Assembly: GCA_027575765.1 (NCBI GenBank)
Contig: JANBPT010000055.1
Location: 1 to 64,000, forward strand
Reading direction: 5' to 3'
Origin: Tieghemiomyces parasiticus
Lineage: Eukaryota > Kickxellomycota > Dimargaritomycetes > Dimargaritales > Dimargaritaceae
Length of the DNA stretch: 64,000 nucleotides
The translations under genes and the position numbers were made by a program. Positions 21,509 through 32,910 of the stretch are shown in pieces; position 1 is the first letter of the stretch, and the number at the start of each line of letters is the position of its first letter. The notes beneath the pieces are model-generated. The model was not told the DNA's origin. It was given only the letters and a program-made list of their open reading frames with translations, and made no database searches.

Positions 21509-23083
21509 CGCTGCACTGCCCTCCTACTGACGCTCACCCTTAAATCGAGCCGAATTGCAGCATGGGGGTCAGTCACATCTTCTTCCCTCGATCCCCACTT
21601 GACTAATAGTGACACACATGATTATACACCGGTAGCCAGTAGCTATTTGACACCAGTCCGTTTGGGTGACCGGCCATCATGGTCGGTCAGGACGATAATC
21701 TCAATGCGGGCTATCGAGTGATAAATAGCTACCCTGTCAAATCAAGACGGGCCCGATCTGTGCCCTTATTTATCCTCCGTTTCTAATTACGTAGTAGATG
21801 CCCCAGTTCCTTTCGCCAAACAGGCTTCGGCAGGAAGCCCTCCGGGAACCTGTAAGTATGTTACACGCCAAATCGGATCTGATGACGTCTCGATAAGCCT
21901 ATAGAGTAAACCTACAATAAAATCATGGTCTGTATCCTAAATAATTGAAACCGCACTATAGATCATGCACGCCTGTCTAGCAGTGGGGTGCCCGCAAATG
22001 GTACCTGGCACCAACTAAACAAGTAGACAGATGGGGAGGGTCTATTGGAGAGGTGGAAGGCCACCCAGAGGCAAGAGGTGCTATGTACTGTCAAGTAAAA
22101 ACAAGAAAGTAGTGACAAAATGAAGAAGGAAACATGGAAGAGGGCCGGGGCCCGAGTTGATATAATCTGCCGGGAAATTGCCATGTCGTGGGTTGGTGAA
22201 GTAGGGGTGTGTCTTCAGCGGTGGCATGGAAAAGCCTACAACCAGTGACGGATGGCGGCTTGAAAGTTCTGCGGTCGGACGCACTTGCTATGTGATTATC
22301 GGTGATTATGGGCGTTACAAGCAGCTATAAGAGTCGTGCTGAAGCGCCCTATCCAATTGCCTAATACCTGCATCCTTGAGTTCAGCCGCATTTTACTCCC
22401 TACATGACGGTTTAAGCTAATGAATGGATCTCATTGATGGGTAAGTACATCGGATGGATTCGTAAATAACGATAGAAAATTGCGGATTGGTATGCAACAA
22501 AAAAGGGCGGGTCGGCCACAGTTCGTTAGATACGGGGGCTACGGAAGTTACCAAAGATCCTAGAAAGAGGCCTCAAGTGGGTCAGGAGTGAGTAAAGCTC
22601 CTGGCGCTAATTGCAGTTAAGAGATGGAATCCGGATATTTTATTGATGGACGACATCGAGGGACTTATTCGGTTTTAGCGCTAACGCTGGCAATTAGCCG
22701 GTCGGCAGCACAGACTGCTTGGTCCCCCAGTAGCTGGAAAGGCTATAGATCCGAAGGCAGAGTTGGTGAAGGTAGTGGTCCGAGGGCGGAAGAGGTATGC
22801 TTGATAAATGCGCCGCATAAAGGCCCACACGAAATCGACAAAAGAGTGAATAAAGCCATGACTATATCAGGTCCAATGAGCAAAATGAATGTGAATAGAA
22901 CGTGGTGTGAAGTATGACTGAAGGTACCTAATCAACTAAAAATAGGGCCAATAGAAGGTTGAGATTTATACCGATTACAGCAAGTATTGATGAAAAACTA
23001 TGAAATGGCCCGCCGGACCAAGGCGGAGGGGACTGTAGATAAGATATAAGGACTTGTACGAGTGAATATAGGACGACCGGGCT

Positions 23084-24115
23084 CTAGACGGCCTGGCCAG
23101 GGGAACGGTACGGCATCACACCAATCTCACCCGCGGGATAGTTGGCGAGTTTCTCGGAATTATAGTTGGACTGTGCGGGTGACAGCTCCGGTTGACCGGG
23201 GGATGCCGCCCAACGTTCAATCATGACCGGTGTCGAGGGTGCCCAGCTCAGTAAAAAATCGTAAACGATAAGGCAGGTACTGAGGGCTACGACGACCATG
23301 GGCCAGAGGAACCCTACAAAGTCGACGTAACAGCCGATTTGAGGGACGCCTGGGAATGAGTTGCGCAGCGCCGGGAAGGCAAACATGATGGTTGCACCGA
23401 ACCCGATCAGCGGGGGTGGCAGGGTACGCTTGGAGACGACCACCTGTACGGCCATGACGAAGAGAGCCAGCGCAATTAACCACATGATGATCACGATGAA
23501 CACCACAAAAAATAGGGTGGTGCTCGTCCGAGTTGCGTGGGTCGTGAAGTTGTATTGGTAAGGGAGCGAGTCGTCATACGGACCAAACTCCACGTCGAAA
23601 TTCACGGTGGCTACCGAACCGTCAAAGATCAGCCACACGGCAACGGGCGTCGTGGAGTTGGTCTCTTGGAAACTGATAGGGCTGTTGGACTCGTACTGGT
23701 CAAGTGGGAAATCACGCACGTTTCCCAGCATGAAGGGGATGGAGTACTCTACGTCCTGCATGGTGGCGTTGGCCGGGAAGTTGACGTTCTGAATGCCAAT
23801 AAAACCCGATAGCCCCTTGGACAAGGTGCCGCTAGTGGTCCGGTACTTTCCCTGGGGGGCCATGCCAAAATGTACCGTCATCTTGCGGTTAGAAAAATCG
23901 ACCGACATGACGGTGGCCGTTATGGCAACACGGTCGACATCGTCGGTGGGGAAAACCTGGTACGTGTCTACCTTAGATCCCTCCTTATTAAACTGGCTGA
24001 TGGTGACGGGCAGAACGATGGCCAGCGCTGCGAGGATGAGCCCAGAATAGATAACCCGCCGAATCCATAGACGCCGTAGGAGACAGGCAAAAGATTGAGT
24101 CGCGGAGGCAGTCAT
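23084..24115 (-). CDS. DUF4436 multi-spanning membrane protein
   Basis: 343 residues, intronless, start at ATG 24115 (MTASATQSFACLLRR). One TM helix lies at about residues 19-40. A luminal or extracellular beta-rich domain of roughly 170 residues follows (VDFSNRKMTVHFGMAPQG, FDVEFGPYDDSLPYQYNFTT). It carries several N-glycosylation sequons (NAT, NST, NFT). Three more TM segments follow (TTLFFVVFIVIIMWLIALAL, the LPPPLIGFGATIMFAFPALR segment, and MVVVALSTCLIVYDFLLSW). The conserved FPALRNSFPGVPQIGCYVDF string, followed by a WP helix, is typical of DUF4436. The family occurs in actinobacteria and many fungi and has no established role. The C-terminal 50 residues are cytosolic and Pro/Ser-rich. 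Confidence 0.8.
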   Translation of the reverse strand: MTASATQSFACLLRRLWIRRVIYSGLILAALAIVLPVTISQFNKEGSKVDTYQVFPTDDVDRVAITATVMSVDFSNRKMTVHFGMAPQGKYRTTSGTLSKGLSGFIGIQNVNFPANATMQDVEYSIPFMLGNVRDFPLDQYESNSPISFQETNSTTPVAVWLIFDGSVATVNFDVEFGPYDDSLPYQYNFTTHATRTSTTLFFVVFIVIIMWLIALALFVMAVQVVVSKRTLPPPLIGFGATIMFAFPALRNSFPGVPQIGCYVDFVGFLWPMVVVALSTCLIVYDFLLSWAPSTPVMIERWAASPGQPELSPAQSNYNSEKLANYPAGEIGVMPYRSPGQAV

Positions 24116-24562
24116 GGCGGCGAAATCCAGTAGCGGAGGAAGGTGGTCAGGGGAAAAGTCAGGGCCTTTTGGTGCAGGGCAAGGTCGCTTGTATCTGGAT
24201 AAAATGGAGCAACAGAGCGAAAAAGTCCAAGTCCCCCGAATACGCAACGTGAGGTGGGCAGTACGGAGACGTCAAATAGACCAGGGCGACAAGTCAGCGA
24301 AGGGACAGGGGTGTAATGATACCCAGCTGGAAGTGAGCAATAGGTCAAGTTTTATACTCGATCATTCAACTTTGGGACCACGAATAGACTAACAGTTACC
24401 AATGTTCGGTCCGACAAGTAAGGTGTACGTGAGCGGAGTGTCAACTTGGGTTCCCAGGCATGGCACTGCCAATTTCCTCACGAATCCACCGACGGCTTTA
24501 CGAAACCCCCCACCTGCCGAATCTTCATTACGTTTGGTGTCAGTGCAAAAGTAAGGAAGTAG

Positions 24563-24588
24563 AAGAGAGAGAGAGAGAGAGAGAGAGG
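24563..24588. repeat. GA dinucleotide microsatellite
   Basis: An uninterrupted run of GA dinucleotides of about 26 bases within otherwise unique intergenic DNA. Confidence 0.85.
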
Positions 24589-27500
24589 GTGGTGGAAATA
24601 ATAAAGAGCGAGAGCATCAAATAGCCGATCCTTGGCCTGCAGACTGTTGGAGCTTTCCAACGCTGATCCCACAGCAAAGGTGAACTTCGGGACCAGCAAC
24701 TTATCGGCTGATCATACGATGGGGACCAGCGTATCTACTACCAACAGGGAGAGCATTGCACCTCCGGGCCAGTTTGATAAATGTACAGTGTGGCAGATAT
24801 CTGGGCGGTTAGTTCGGTAGGACAGAAAATATACAGTAAGGTAGGAGATACGCGGAAAAGCTCGCCGGTCCATCAGTAGAGATGAGCCAGCGGATATAAA
24901 GAGGAACTAATGAAGAACGTGGGGCACTCACTCTAATTTATCGTGGCTCACACTGCGATCGTTCAGCGGCTGGATCACAATATTAGCGGGCGAAATGTCT
25001 CGATTAGTCGAACGGCGCAACGTGAGCGGCGGCTAAAACCTCACACAAGCCTCGACTCCCACATGTGGCCGGGCCTAACTCAGCTGGCACGTCCAACTGA
25101 CCACTGTTCTATTTCGTTAGCAGGAGGACGAGGGGGGGGGATTAACACCTCGCCAATTATGAGGTGATGGAGAGTCGTGGAGCTGATAAGGAGGAGGGAA
25201 CTATGGTTGGACATGTAGGTCGATAATGCTATCAGGAATGGAGTGCAACCAACGGGAGTGAGCCAATGGACAGAAAGATCCTCCGAAACCTCATTCCTAG
25301 GCCAGCTGATTAGCGACGACGGGGCAACAACCTCAGCCGTCGAGAATAGCCCCCCCCCCCACGACGAAGGCATTGAAGAGTAGCCCAACGAACCGGACGC
25401 CATTATAACGCGAACCTCCCAGATAGAAATATCGTTCAATAAAAGTAAACATTTAGTATATTATTTCGTCTTCTAAAACATTCCTATCCGCTCACCTCAG
25501 CCTCTACCCAGCCCTACTCGGTTTTCCCGTTACAGGATCATGTTACAGACAGCTTGGGCTTCACCTGGAACCTGAAACGAATAGGAGAGGCTGGCGCCTT
25601 GCTTTCGCAATAATCAATATGGACGCAGGGAAATGATAACAGGTATCATAATTAGACAAGGGGAAAGGCTGGAACAAGAATTGGCGTTGGAAGGGTAATT
25701 TGGCCATTCGGTGTTAGTACCAGAGAGAGCACCCTGTATTGAACGAACCAAGTGGATACGCGTCCCCTTCCATACCATGGTGGAAGGCCGGCATCGAATA
25801 ACGCCTGCCTCGTGACGAATGCGACGCATCCAAGCCCAACAAAGACAACAGCGAACAGCCATCCGGCCTCAAGGAAACGGGCGTATAACTGGGACATTTC
25901 GCTGTCCCATCAACGGCAATCGTACACAATACTATATATTTATGGGCTTGGTGATTCAATGGCGCCACCGTGCCCAGTTGAGCTATAGCTCACAACTCAT
26001 CGTTAGAGTAATATCCTAACGATGAGGCACGGGGTGGGGGGGGGTGAATTGAGGGAGAAGGAAGGGAAGGAGCGCTGTCCGTCAGATTCCAACCCCAAGG
26101 GTGGAGACTTATTTAAAAGTTGTCAGCCTGCCAGTAGAAGACGGGTCGGGGGGGGCGAGGTTCAGCTTCTAGTTGGCATAACGGCATGTAGTGGTTTATC
26201 ATTGCGCAGCCACTTGCCTCTTCCCAGCGACATAAAAGACACACCACTCAACACGGGTCGACCTACACAACCGGTACACTAAAAGAAAGCGAATGAGCAT
26301 TTCGAATCCAGATTTACAGCGGGCGGCAGGAGGTGTCGGGCGCACTCGGCCTTGGCAATGAGATACTTCGACATGGGAACGGCAGGCCAAGTCGCTTAGG
26401 TAGCGTTGCCCAGTCTCAACTCACCACCCACTTATTGACCACGGCACGTGCGCGGAGGGCTCAGCCGGGTCGTGATGGTCTCCTCGGCTACCATAATTCG
26501 GGACGGGAATCCTCCCCATTAAAAACCATATAAAGTTGCCCACAAAGACATCGTCTCTCGGATCCCCAAGCTGACCACCATCTACCAAGCCTTGGGGCCC
26601 TGTCGAGCCCTTTAGATCGCCCGGTCGCAGCTTGATGGTTAGTATTAAATTAGCCCATCCTGCCTATCCACTACAAATCCCTGCGGTCCCTGACACTGTG
26701 CAGGAGTCGCCCACTGGTTGGTCCGCTTTGACCCACTATTAACCCCACGGCGCTCATTGGGGGCGCCAACTTTATCGACCGGCAGAAACTACAAGGCAGT
26801 CGGCATACCACAACGTGGTCGGTGCCAAAACACTCTTGCCTTTAGCCTCGACACGCCCAGGTCGCAGGCGAGCCAATACACGCCAACGTGTGCTGGAGAA
26901 CTATACAGCCTCGAAAGAAAACCTAAAAGGGCCGGCCCTGTACCATGGCGGTGGCGTTAAGTTGGCCTGAAGTGGCACATGGTGACCAACGCCGGCCGGA
27001 TAATGTTTTAAGCTGCGAAAAATGTACTAGCAAGATTCTATCGTCGTCTTTTCCACCCCAAGGTTCGTATACCGGAGTTACCATTAACCATGTGTGCCGT
27101 GTTATCACCCAGGATCGGGGCGTCCGCTGCGGACGATTCAATAGGCTAAAAATATCATCGGATATCGCCGAGACGCTGGTCGACCGCTTTTATGGCTTAT
27201 CGTCACTCCAGTTAAGCCACTAAATATGGAGGCAGCGACCCATCCTGGGTGTAAAACCTTTACTTCCCTAATCAAGGTTTAATCGACCCTATGCCATACC
27301 TAAGGTCAGTGGTCAGTTATTACCAAGTCAATGTTTAGACAACCAGGTCGCCCACGCCGTAAAGTCCACAGTAAACATTGACAGGTGGTTGGCAGGTGTC
27401 GAGTAAACGGGTATCTCGCGCGCGATGGTGTTAACTTAACCTGCTCAATCTTCCTGCATTCTCGGTAGGGTATAAGAATGCGGCTTGGTGGGAAATAGAT

Positions 27501-28199
27501 AACCACGACAAACGAGAATTCCGTCGGGCCTTAACTCGCGTTCCGAATGATATACGATACCCCCCTCCCTTTCCAACCTTGGTATCTGGAAACTCGCTAC
27601 TCCAGCACATAGCTCAATGGGTGTATCGTTTCTATTCGTGTTGGCATTTTTTTGTGAACGTTTGGCCAAGTGGGAGAGCATCATTTGTAATGTCTATCGA
27701 ATGCTCGGCCATCGCTGGGGTTGTTCCGGTAAATATGAGCCAACGGCATCACAATTAGCCGATGGTTATACTACCCGTCGGTCGACCTGATTGCGTATAG
27801 CTGTGAAGCCAATCGGAAGAATGGGATTTCCGGTAAGGGCGAGGGAAATAGCGACTTGCGTGCCCGCTATGTTGGGATTATACGGTCGGCATTTAGCCGC
27901 ATGCGACCAACAGAATAGCGTCCGAAACTTTTGCTAGAGAGGCGAGGAAGGCACCAAGCTGTAAAGGAACCTTTTCTGATTCGCCCCAATACTGGGTTAT
28001 AGCAGTCACGGCGAACCACATCATAGAAACTACTGACTTCATAATTGTCCTGGCTTGTCGCGCCCGTTGTAGGAAAGAGAGAAAGATACAAATCTGCCAT
28101 CCATACCATCCCCAATCCCTCTTACCTCATTTCACTCTAGCGCATAGCTATCCGAGCGCTTTCTACAACGCTTGGGCTACTTTTCCTTTTTTTTTCCAC

Positions 28200-28383
28200 A
28201 GTGAGCGCCACAATGGACTATCTCAGAATTTTATTACACTGTCAGAGTGTAGCCAATTATCTGGTAGCTGCCGTGTCGCAGCAGGCCGGCCACCGTCTCC
28301 TCTCTGGCGCTCTCGATGCACCACTTTTATTTTTCGTTCGTTGCCATCTATTTTTCCGGGCCGCCCAAACCCTGGCGGCCTAA
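28200..28383 (+). other. Candidate terminal exon
   Basis: A very strong 3' splice site (nine T, then CCACAG) ends at 28200. The following frame is open for about 60 codons (MDYLRILLHCQSVANYLVAA ... FFRAAQTLAA) to a TAA. The peptide is hydrophobic and Leu/Ala-rich. No upstream exon was found and no family is recognised. Confidence 0.25.
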
Positions 28384-28576
28384 TTATTAATAGTAACCGG
28401 GTGTCACAGCGTGTTACCAGTGGCGGAAAAAACTATAAGGCGCGGTCGACACTGTTTGCGTCTCGCTAATATGTGTCGATAGAGGCGAGATCCAGGCTGA
28501 CAGCCATATGGGAACGGCATTACTGTATCCGTCCCGGCCAAAGCCCGTCATCGCCCAGGGAACGTGGAAATATGTG

Positions 28577-28585
28577 TATATATAC
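28577..28585 (+). promoter_or_regulatory. TATA-like box
   Basis: TATATATAC lies about 200 bases upstream of the small secreted protein gene. Its placement leaves room for a 5' UTR. Confidence 0.4.
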
Positions 28586-28779
28586 TGCAACCGTGGCGCC
28601 GCTATTATCTGCATTAATCCTCACCGGCTTCCAATAGCAACTTACCTCATCTTGACGTTTACTGGCACCGAAGTTTTCTCCAACTCCCGTTATAACGAAA
28701 CACAACATTCTTCAACGGTTACTCTCTTCTCACTTCTCCCACTTTAACGCCCCGCCCCTCGCACTACACGTCAAACACC

Positions 28780-29097
28780 ATGCGTTTCGTCGCCGTCCTC
28801 TCTCTGTTTGTGGTTGCCGCCACCGCCCTGCCGACCAGCACTTCCATCGCCCCGGCTGCCGCTACCCCCTCCTCATTGATCAAGTCGACTCCTGAGACCT
28901 CCAGCCTGAAGACCGCAGTTAATGAGACCTTTAGCGACAAGACGAACTTGGCCAAGAAGGCTGCAGTCGCCGGTCTCTTCGGGGCGGCGGGCTTCGTCGC
29001 TACGAGGTTGGGTCATGAGTGGCTTGATGCGTCCAAGCAAAAGAGTCAGGACAATACCAACGTCAAACCGAAGACGGCTAACCTTGCTAAATTGTAG
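28780..29097 (+). CDS. Small secreted protein
   Basis: 105 residues starting MRFVAVLSLFVVAATALP, a clear signal peptide with cleavage near residue 16-18. The mature part has a Ser/Thr/Ala-rich stretch, a hydrophobic Gly/Ala segment (AAVAGLFGAAGFVATRLGHE) and a Lys/Asn-rich tail. It has no cysteines and no recognised family. The central segment could be a weak membrane anchor or amphipathic helix. ATG context is good (ACACCATGC) and the gene is preceded by C/T-rich DNA typical of fungal core promoters. Real but of unknown role, probably cell-surface or secreted. Confidence 0.7.
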   Translation: MRFVAVLSLFVVAATALPTSTSIAPAAATPSSLIKSTPETSSLKTAVNETFSDKTNLAKKAAVAGLFGAAGFVATRLGHEWLDASKQKSQDNTNVKPKTANLAKL

Positions 29098-30303
29098 ATC
29101 CAGAACTCGGTGCCCCTTCATCTGACCCGTGTGCTTACAAGGTGACATGGCAGGGGATGAAGTGGTCCAACCTCGGGAAACCAGTCTCTCCCCTGCCCCC
29201 CTCCTTATTCGTCAAGCCATTTGTACATACTATCCAAACTGGTCCGGTGTTGTTCATTATATGATTTTGTACCGATAGACTGCGCCGCCGGCCAGTCTCA
29301 CTCGTCAGAGTTTCGTTTCTTATGACCCTAACGAGTCCCCGTCAACGCTGCCAGCCTCCACCCGGGCACGATTCGAAATTCAGCCAAATAAAATTATCCC
29401 AACAAATAACCTTATTCTGACCTTCAAGGCGAGCGCATCGCTCAATATTGCTAGCCTGTTACCAGCAGTAGATGAGCGTAGCTTGATCACATGTAGACCA
29501 AAGTCTGGCATATAAGGCTACCCAGATGGGGCTAAAGATAGCTTGCGGAGTTCAAGGGGACGGCGGGAAAAAGAGCGGTGATAGGAATGACCTGCTTGTT
29601 TCACCGCAGCCTCCACTGCCACCAGTACAGCTTACCCAGCCTCCCTACCGGGACTATCCGCCTCATTTAATTGACGCTGACTGGCGATGACAGCGACATA
29701 CCGGCTGACCGTGATTTCAACCTGCCAAATTCCGCGAGTACCCATGACAGCTACCTGCTGTGAACAAAGCGGCCGGTGCCTTACCTACGGATGGTTGGTA
29801 AGTTCCACACCAGTTCGAAACTATGGTCAGAGCTTATCGTACCAGCCCCAGCCGGTCCACCGTAGAAGGGGAGTAGGACCAGGATCAGGCTTTGACATGC
29901 GCTGGTTACTGCACGCGGTGATCCCACGGGGGCCGTAAGCATGTGCCGATGTAGCACGGCAACGGTTGACCATCGCGTTGGCCCCATCTTAAATACCTTC
30001 GCCCCGGCCGGCCCAAATCTCATATAAAAAGCCAGCACTCACAGCTCGTTCTAGCTGCATTACCACAGCTACCAACTAACTAACCAACCAACGTCTTCTA
30101 CCATTGCCACCCTACAGCTTATCGACTGAACATTATTCAATTAACCACTAGTTTTATACTGATAGGTAATAGCAGCTCCAGAGCTCGACCCTATTTCGCT
30201 CAATTGCTACCCTCACCCTCGGCGTCTCTGCATCCCGTCCCCACAAATTAGAAGCCCGAGGTATCTCGCCCCCCCCCACACACTGGTCCACTCCTGCCTC
30301 ACC
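29098..30303. other. Intergenic region with GPI-protein promoter
   Basis: No gene is seen. The right 300 bases hold a TATA-like box and C/A-rich DNA upstream of the Kre9/KNH-like gene. Confidence 0.4.
30023..30030 (+). promoter_or_regulatory. TATA box
   Basis: TATAAAAA lies about 275 bases upstream of the start codon of the GPI-anchored protein gene, followed by C/A-rich sequence lacking ATG codons. Confidence 0.5.
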
Positions 30304-30978
30304 ATGCGTCCTGCACCGAGTCACTGCGCCGTGCTTCTCCTCCTCGCCTGCGGCCTCTACGTCCACGCGATCACAGTTGCCATCTCCTCTCCCTGGAAGA
30401 ACAGCATCTGGACTGCCGGGGATGAGGTCCAAATCTCCATGCGTATCCAAGAAGAAACCGCCGCCGACCGTCCCATGACACTGGAGCTTCTGAGGGGAGA
30501 TTCTGCCACGCCCTTCGTGGTGGCCCAGGTCAGCTCTGACGTGCCAGAGAAAGTCACGTTCCTCAACTACCAGGTCCCGGCCAACCTCGCACCGCGTACC
30601 GACTACTACCTACGTCTGGGTACCCCCAATGCCTTCTTTTATTCGGACTACTTCACCGTCAAGTCCGGGAACGGCAAGGCCGACGCGACGGACGACAAGA
30701 CCACTACCTCCTCCGCCGCGGCATCCTCCAACACCTCGGATGACAAGAAACCCACGGAGGGAAGCAAGCCTAATGGCAACGGCGAAGCCAGCAAACTCCC
30801 CTCTGAGGGCGGAAAGAAGACCGGGGCGGTGACCGTCACTTCGACCCATACTACTACTGCCGAGGAATCGTCCACTTCGGCTAAACCGACCGCTACCACC
30901 GCGGGCGCATCGGGCGTAGGATACGACGCCCTGGCCGCGGGCCTCACCGTCGCCCTGGTATACCTTATCTACCCCTAA
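30304..30978 (+). CDS. GPI-anchored Ser/Thr-rich Kre9/KNH-like surface protein
   Basis: 224 residues. Signal peptide MRPAPSHCAVLLLLACGLYV with cleavage near ...VHA. A domain at about residues 22-120 matches the Kre9/KNH (PF10342) pattern: ITVAISSPWKNSIWTAGDEV at its start, then MTLELLRGD, VPANLAPRTDYYLRLG and YSDYFTVKSG at its end. A low-complexity Ser/Thr/Lys/Gly stalk follows, expected to be O-mannosylated. The C-terminus is hydrophobic (VGYDALAAGLTVALVYLIYP), fitting a GPI-attachment signal with a likely omega site in the GAS/GVG stretch. Family members sit in the plasma membrane or cell wall of fungi and are linked to wall glucan assembly; precise function is not known. Confidence 0.85.
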   Translation: MRPAPSHCAVLLLLACGLYVHAITVAISSPWKNSIWTAGDEVQISMRIQEETAADRPMTLELLRGDSATPFVVAQVSSDVPEKVTFLNYQVPANLAPRTDYYLRLGTPNAFFYSDYFTVKSGNGKADATDDKTTTSSAAASSNTSDDKKPTEGSKPNGNGEASKLPSEGGKKTGAVTVTSTHTTTAEESSTSAKPTATTAGASGVGYDALAAGLTVALVYLIYP

Positions 30979-31486
30979 GCCTCGCAAGTGACTGCGTACC
31001 GCTCTTCCCTAGCTTATCTACCCATTATCTTCGAGAAGTAGTTACCCTGGGCCGGATGACACCGATTCACCGGCTAAACTAGGCCATCTCCATTACCCCT
31101 TGCTTTCCTTTATTACCTCCAGCCTCCCTAGCCCGTGCTAATGGACGGCCGGCTTGCTTAACTCAACCGTTCTCCTACATTTTTGTTTTACCCTTCTCTA
31201 CTCTCTATTCTTACCATTGCCCGCATCGTAGTCCTTGCTCGAATATTTCGTGTCAATCCGACTCTAGCGTCAACATACACCGGATTGATTAGCAACTCGT
31301 TTAATTCTATAAAGGGAATCCACCCATCTGCAACCTCTGTGTACAAAGTAGTACTGCCGCAACCGTCAAAGAAAATATACATGGCCTTTGGTAGGACCCG
31401 GAGATGCATTACCTTGGATTCGGAAGTAATGTCATTTGTCAGATGACAGGGGAATGTGATGTCGGGACTGATGTATCCTGTTCGCT
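30979..31486. other. Intergenic region between two surface-protein genes
   Basis: Convergent 3' regions. An open frame at 31183-31446 has no recognisable features and starts in a pyrimidine-rich tract, so I leave it out. Confidence 0.4.
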
Positions 31487-31966
31487 TTAAACTACTGCTG
31501 GTACGGCCATGGTGTCATCCTGCACCACTCCGAGGTTGTCAACCCAAGGAAACCGGGGCTTTTTGAGTTCGGGGAGGTGAGGTTCCGGTTGTTGAGGCTT
31601 GGGAGTGTGGGGCTCGGAGTGCTCGGGCTGAGGATAGTGAGGCTCGGGGTAATTAGGTTCCGGATGCTTGGGCTCAGGATGGTGGGGCCTGGGGTGCTTG
31701 GGTTGTGGGCGGGGTACCCTTGGGTAACCACAATAAATGCCGCTGTTAGGGCTCTTGTCGCAAACGGTACCAACACCGCATTCGAATTTGTTTAGACGAC
31801 CAGAGGCGCATTGGAACCAGACGGGGCTTTGACCCGCGTTCTCGCAGAAGATGGCGGGTTCGCGACAATGCTCGCCTTCATAATGACCGCCAGCGAGGAC
31901 GGTGTGGGTCAACCCAAGAACGGCTAGAGCGGCGACCAACGCCTGGAGGGTCTTAAGCGGAGCCAT
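31487..31966 (-). CDS. Secreted CBM19-like protein with proline-rich tail
   Basis: 159 residues. Signal peptide MAPLKTLQALVAALAVLGLT with cleavage near VLA-G. A compact domain at about residues 27-80 has six cysteines. Its spacing and the strings WFQCASGRLNKFECGVGT and GIYCG resemble carbohydrate-binding module family 19, which binds chitin in fungal chitinases. A tail of about 60 residues has PEP/PKP/PQP units (KHPEP, NYPEP, HYPQP, HSEP, HTPKP), likely an extended wall-spanning or O-glycosylated linker. There is no catalytic domain, so this is a stand-alone binding protein. A TATA-like box lies about 100 bases upstream. Family call is moderate; secretion is confident. Confidence 0.75.
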   Translation of the reverse strand: MAPLKTLQALVAALAVLGLTHTVLAGGHYEGEHCREPAIFCENAGQSPVWFQCASGRLNKFECGVGTVCDKSPNSGIYCGYPRVPRPQPKHPRPHHPEPKHPEPNYPEPHYPQPEHSEPHTPKPQQPEPHLPELKKPRFPWVDNLGVVQDDTMAVPAVV

Positions 31967-32065
31967 GTAGGTAGGAATGAGGACGGGTTGGTGTGCTAAG
32001 ATAGATTGAGTGAGTAACAGGGTTGGTTAATTAAGCGGGCTGAAGAGCAGTGGGTCTGGTCGGAA

Positions 32066-32073
32066 TATATATA
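32066..32073 (-). promoter_or_regulatory. TATA-like box
   Basis: TATATATA about 100 bases upstream of the start codon of the CBM19-like gene on the - strand. Confidence 0.45.
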
Positions 32074-32910
32074 ATTGGACGACACCCCCTGCTACACCGA
32101 TCCTGAATGTATAACGGCGTACTATAATATTTTTTTTAAAAAAAAGAGGGACCTTGATATTAAGGCTGGTACGGTAAGAAAAAATTACCTTACTTTCTGT
32201 GTAGGATTGCCTGCGCTGGTTATTTGCCTGATGTCTACGATGACCTCCAAATTCTCGCCAGCGGCTTAATCTTGGCCAATTGAGGTAACTTGACGCAGAT
32301 AAGAGCCGACGTACCCTAGTTACGTATTTGGGTGCCAGGGCCGTTCCTTTGTAACTTTTAGGATCCCAACGGCCGCCGCGGTCACAGTAGGTAATGGCCG
32401 TTGGAGTAGCCCCGCAGGGTCCAGGAGTGCGGGTGATCTGCTGGGCTGGGAAGGGTATTGGCGGCACAGCTGGGCATTCCTGGCCCCTCCGTATCTCCTG
32501 GCACCCAAGCAAGTTGTATAATGGCGGAGGGCGGTCTCGAATAGAACTACATGACCCTGAACCCCATACCGTCCTATCTCGTGACCAGGGGCGCCGAGTG
32601 CTGGAAGGGTGCCAGGTGCGCGATAGGAGTTCGTATCCGGCGTCGGCATACCAGCGATAATACCAGAGACAGGCGGATATTGACTTGTCAATTGCTCCAT
32701 CTGGCTTCACGATAGAGACAATAAGACGGTTACTGCTGAAACCCGTATGATTCACAACGTGTTGATGCACACTTCCATGAGGTCAACGACGTAGGGGGTA
32801 TGATGAATGGTGAGACGTGGCCCCTCGGCGTAATGAGATTGGACTACTGAATACACCAGGTAGAAACACACTTCGTCTCTCCAGCATACTATTTCAACCA
32901 GGCCGAGACC

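Larger units (their letters stand above)
19263..23083. other. Gene-poor region with two weak gene leads
   Basis: Next to hexokinase lies a G-rich promoter segment with a run of ten G at 19383-19392. A weak multi-exon lead on the - strand (about 19610-20730) and a broken + frame (21239-21508) are listed separately. The remainder shows many stops and no family motif. From 21730 to 23083 I see nothing coding. Confidence 0.4.
24116..28779. other. Gene-poor region 24.1-28.8 kb
   Basis: No complete gene could be supported. It contains a GA microsatellite, poly-G/C runs (25132-25140, 25350-25360, 26034-26043), coding-like but stop-broken frames around 26560-27220, and a candidate terminal exon at 28200-28383 listed separately. 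Confidence 0.4.

Noticed and set aside
32027..32770. 247-codon - strand frame next to the CBM19-like gene
   Set aside because: Arg/Trp/Ser-rich mixture without motif. It overlaps the TATA-like promoter of the neighbouring gene.
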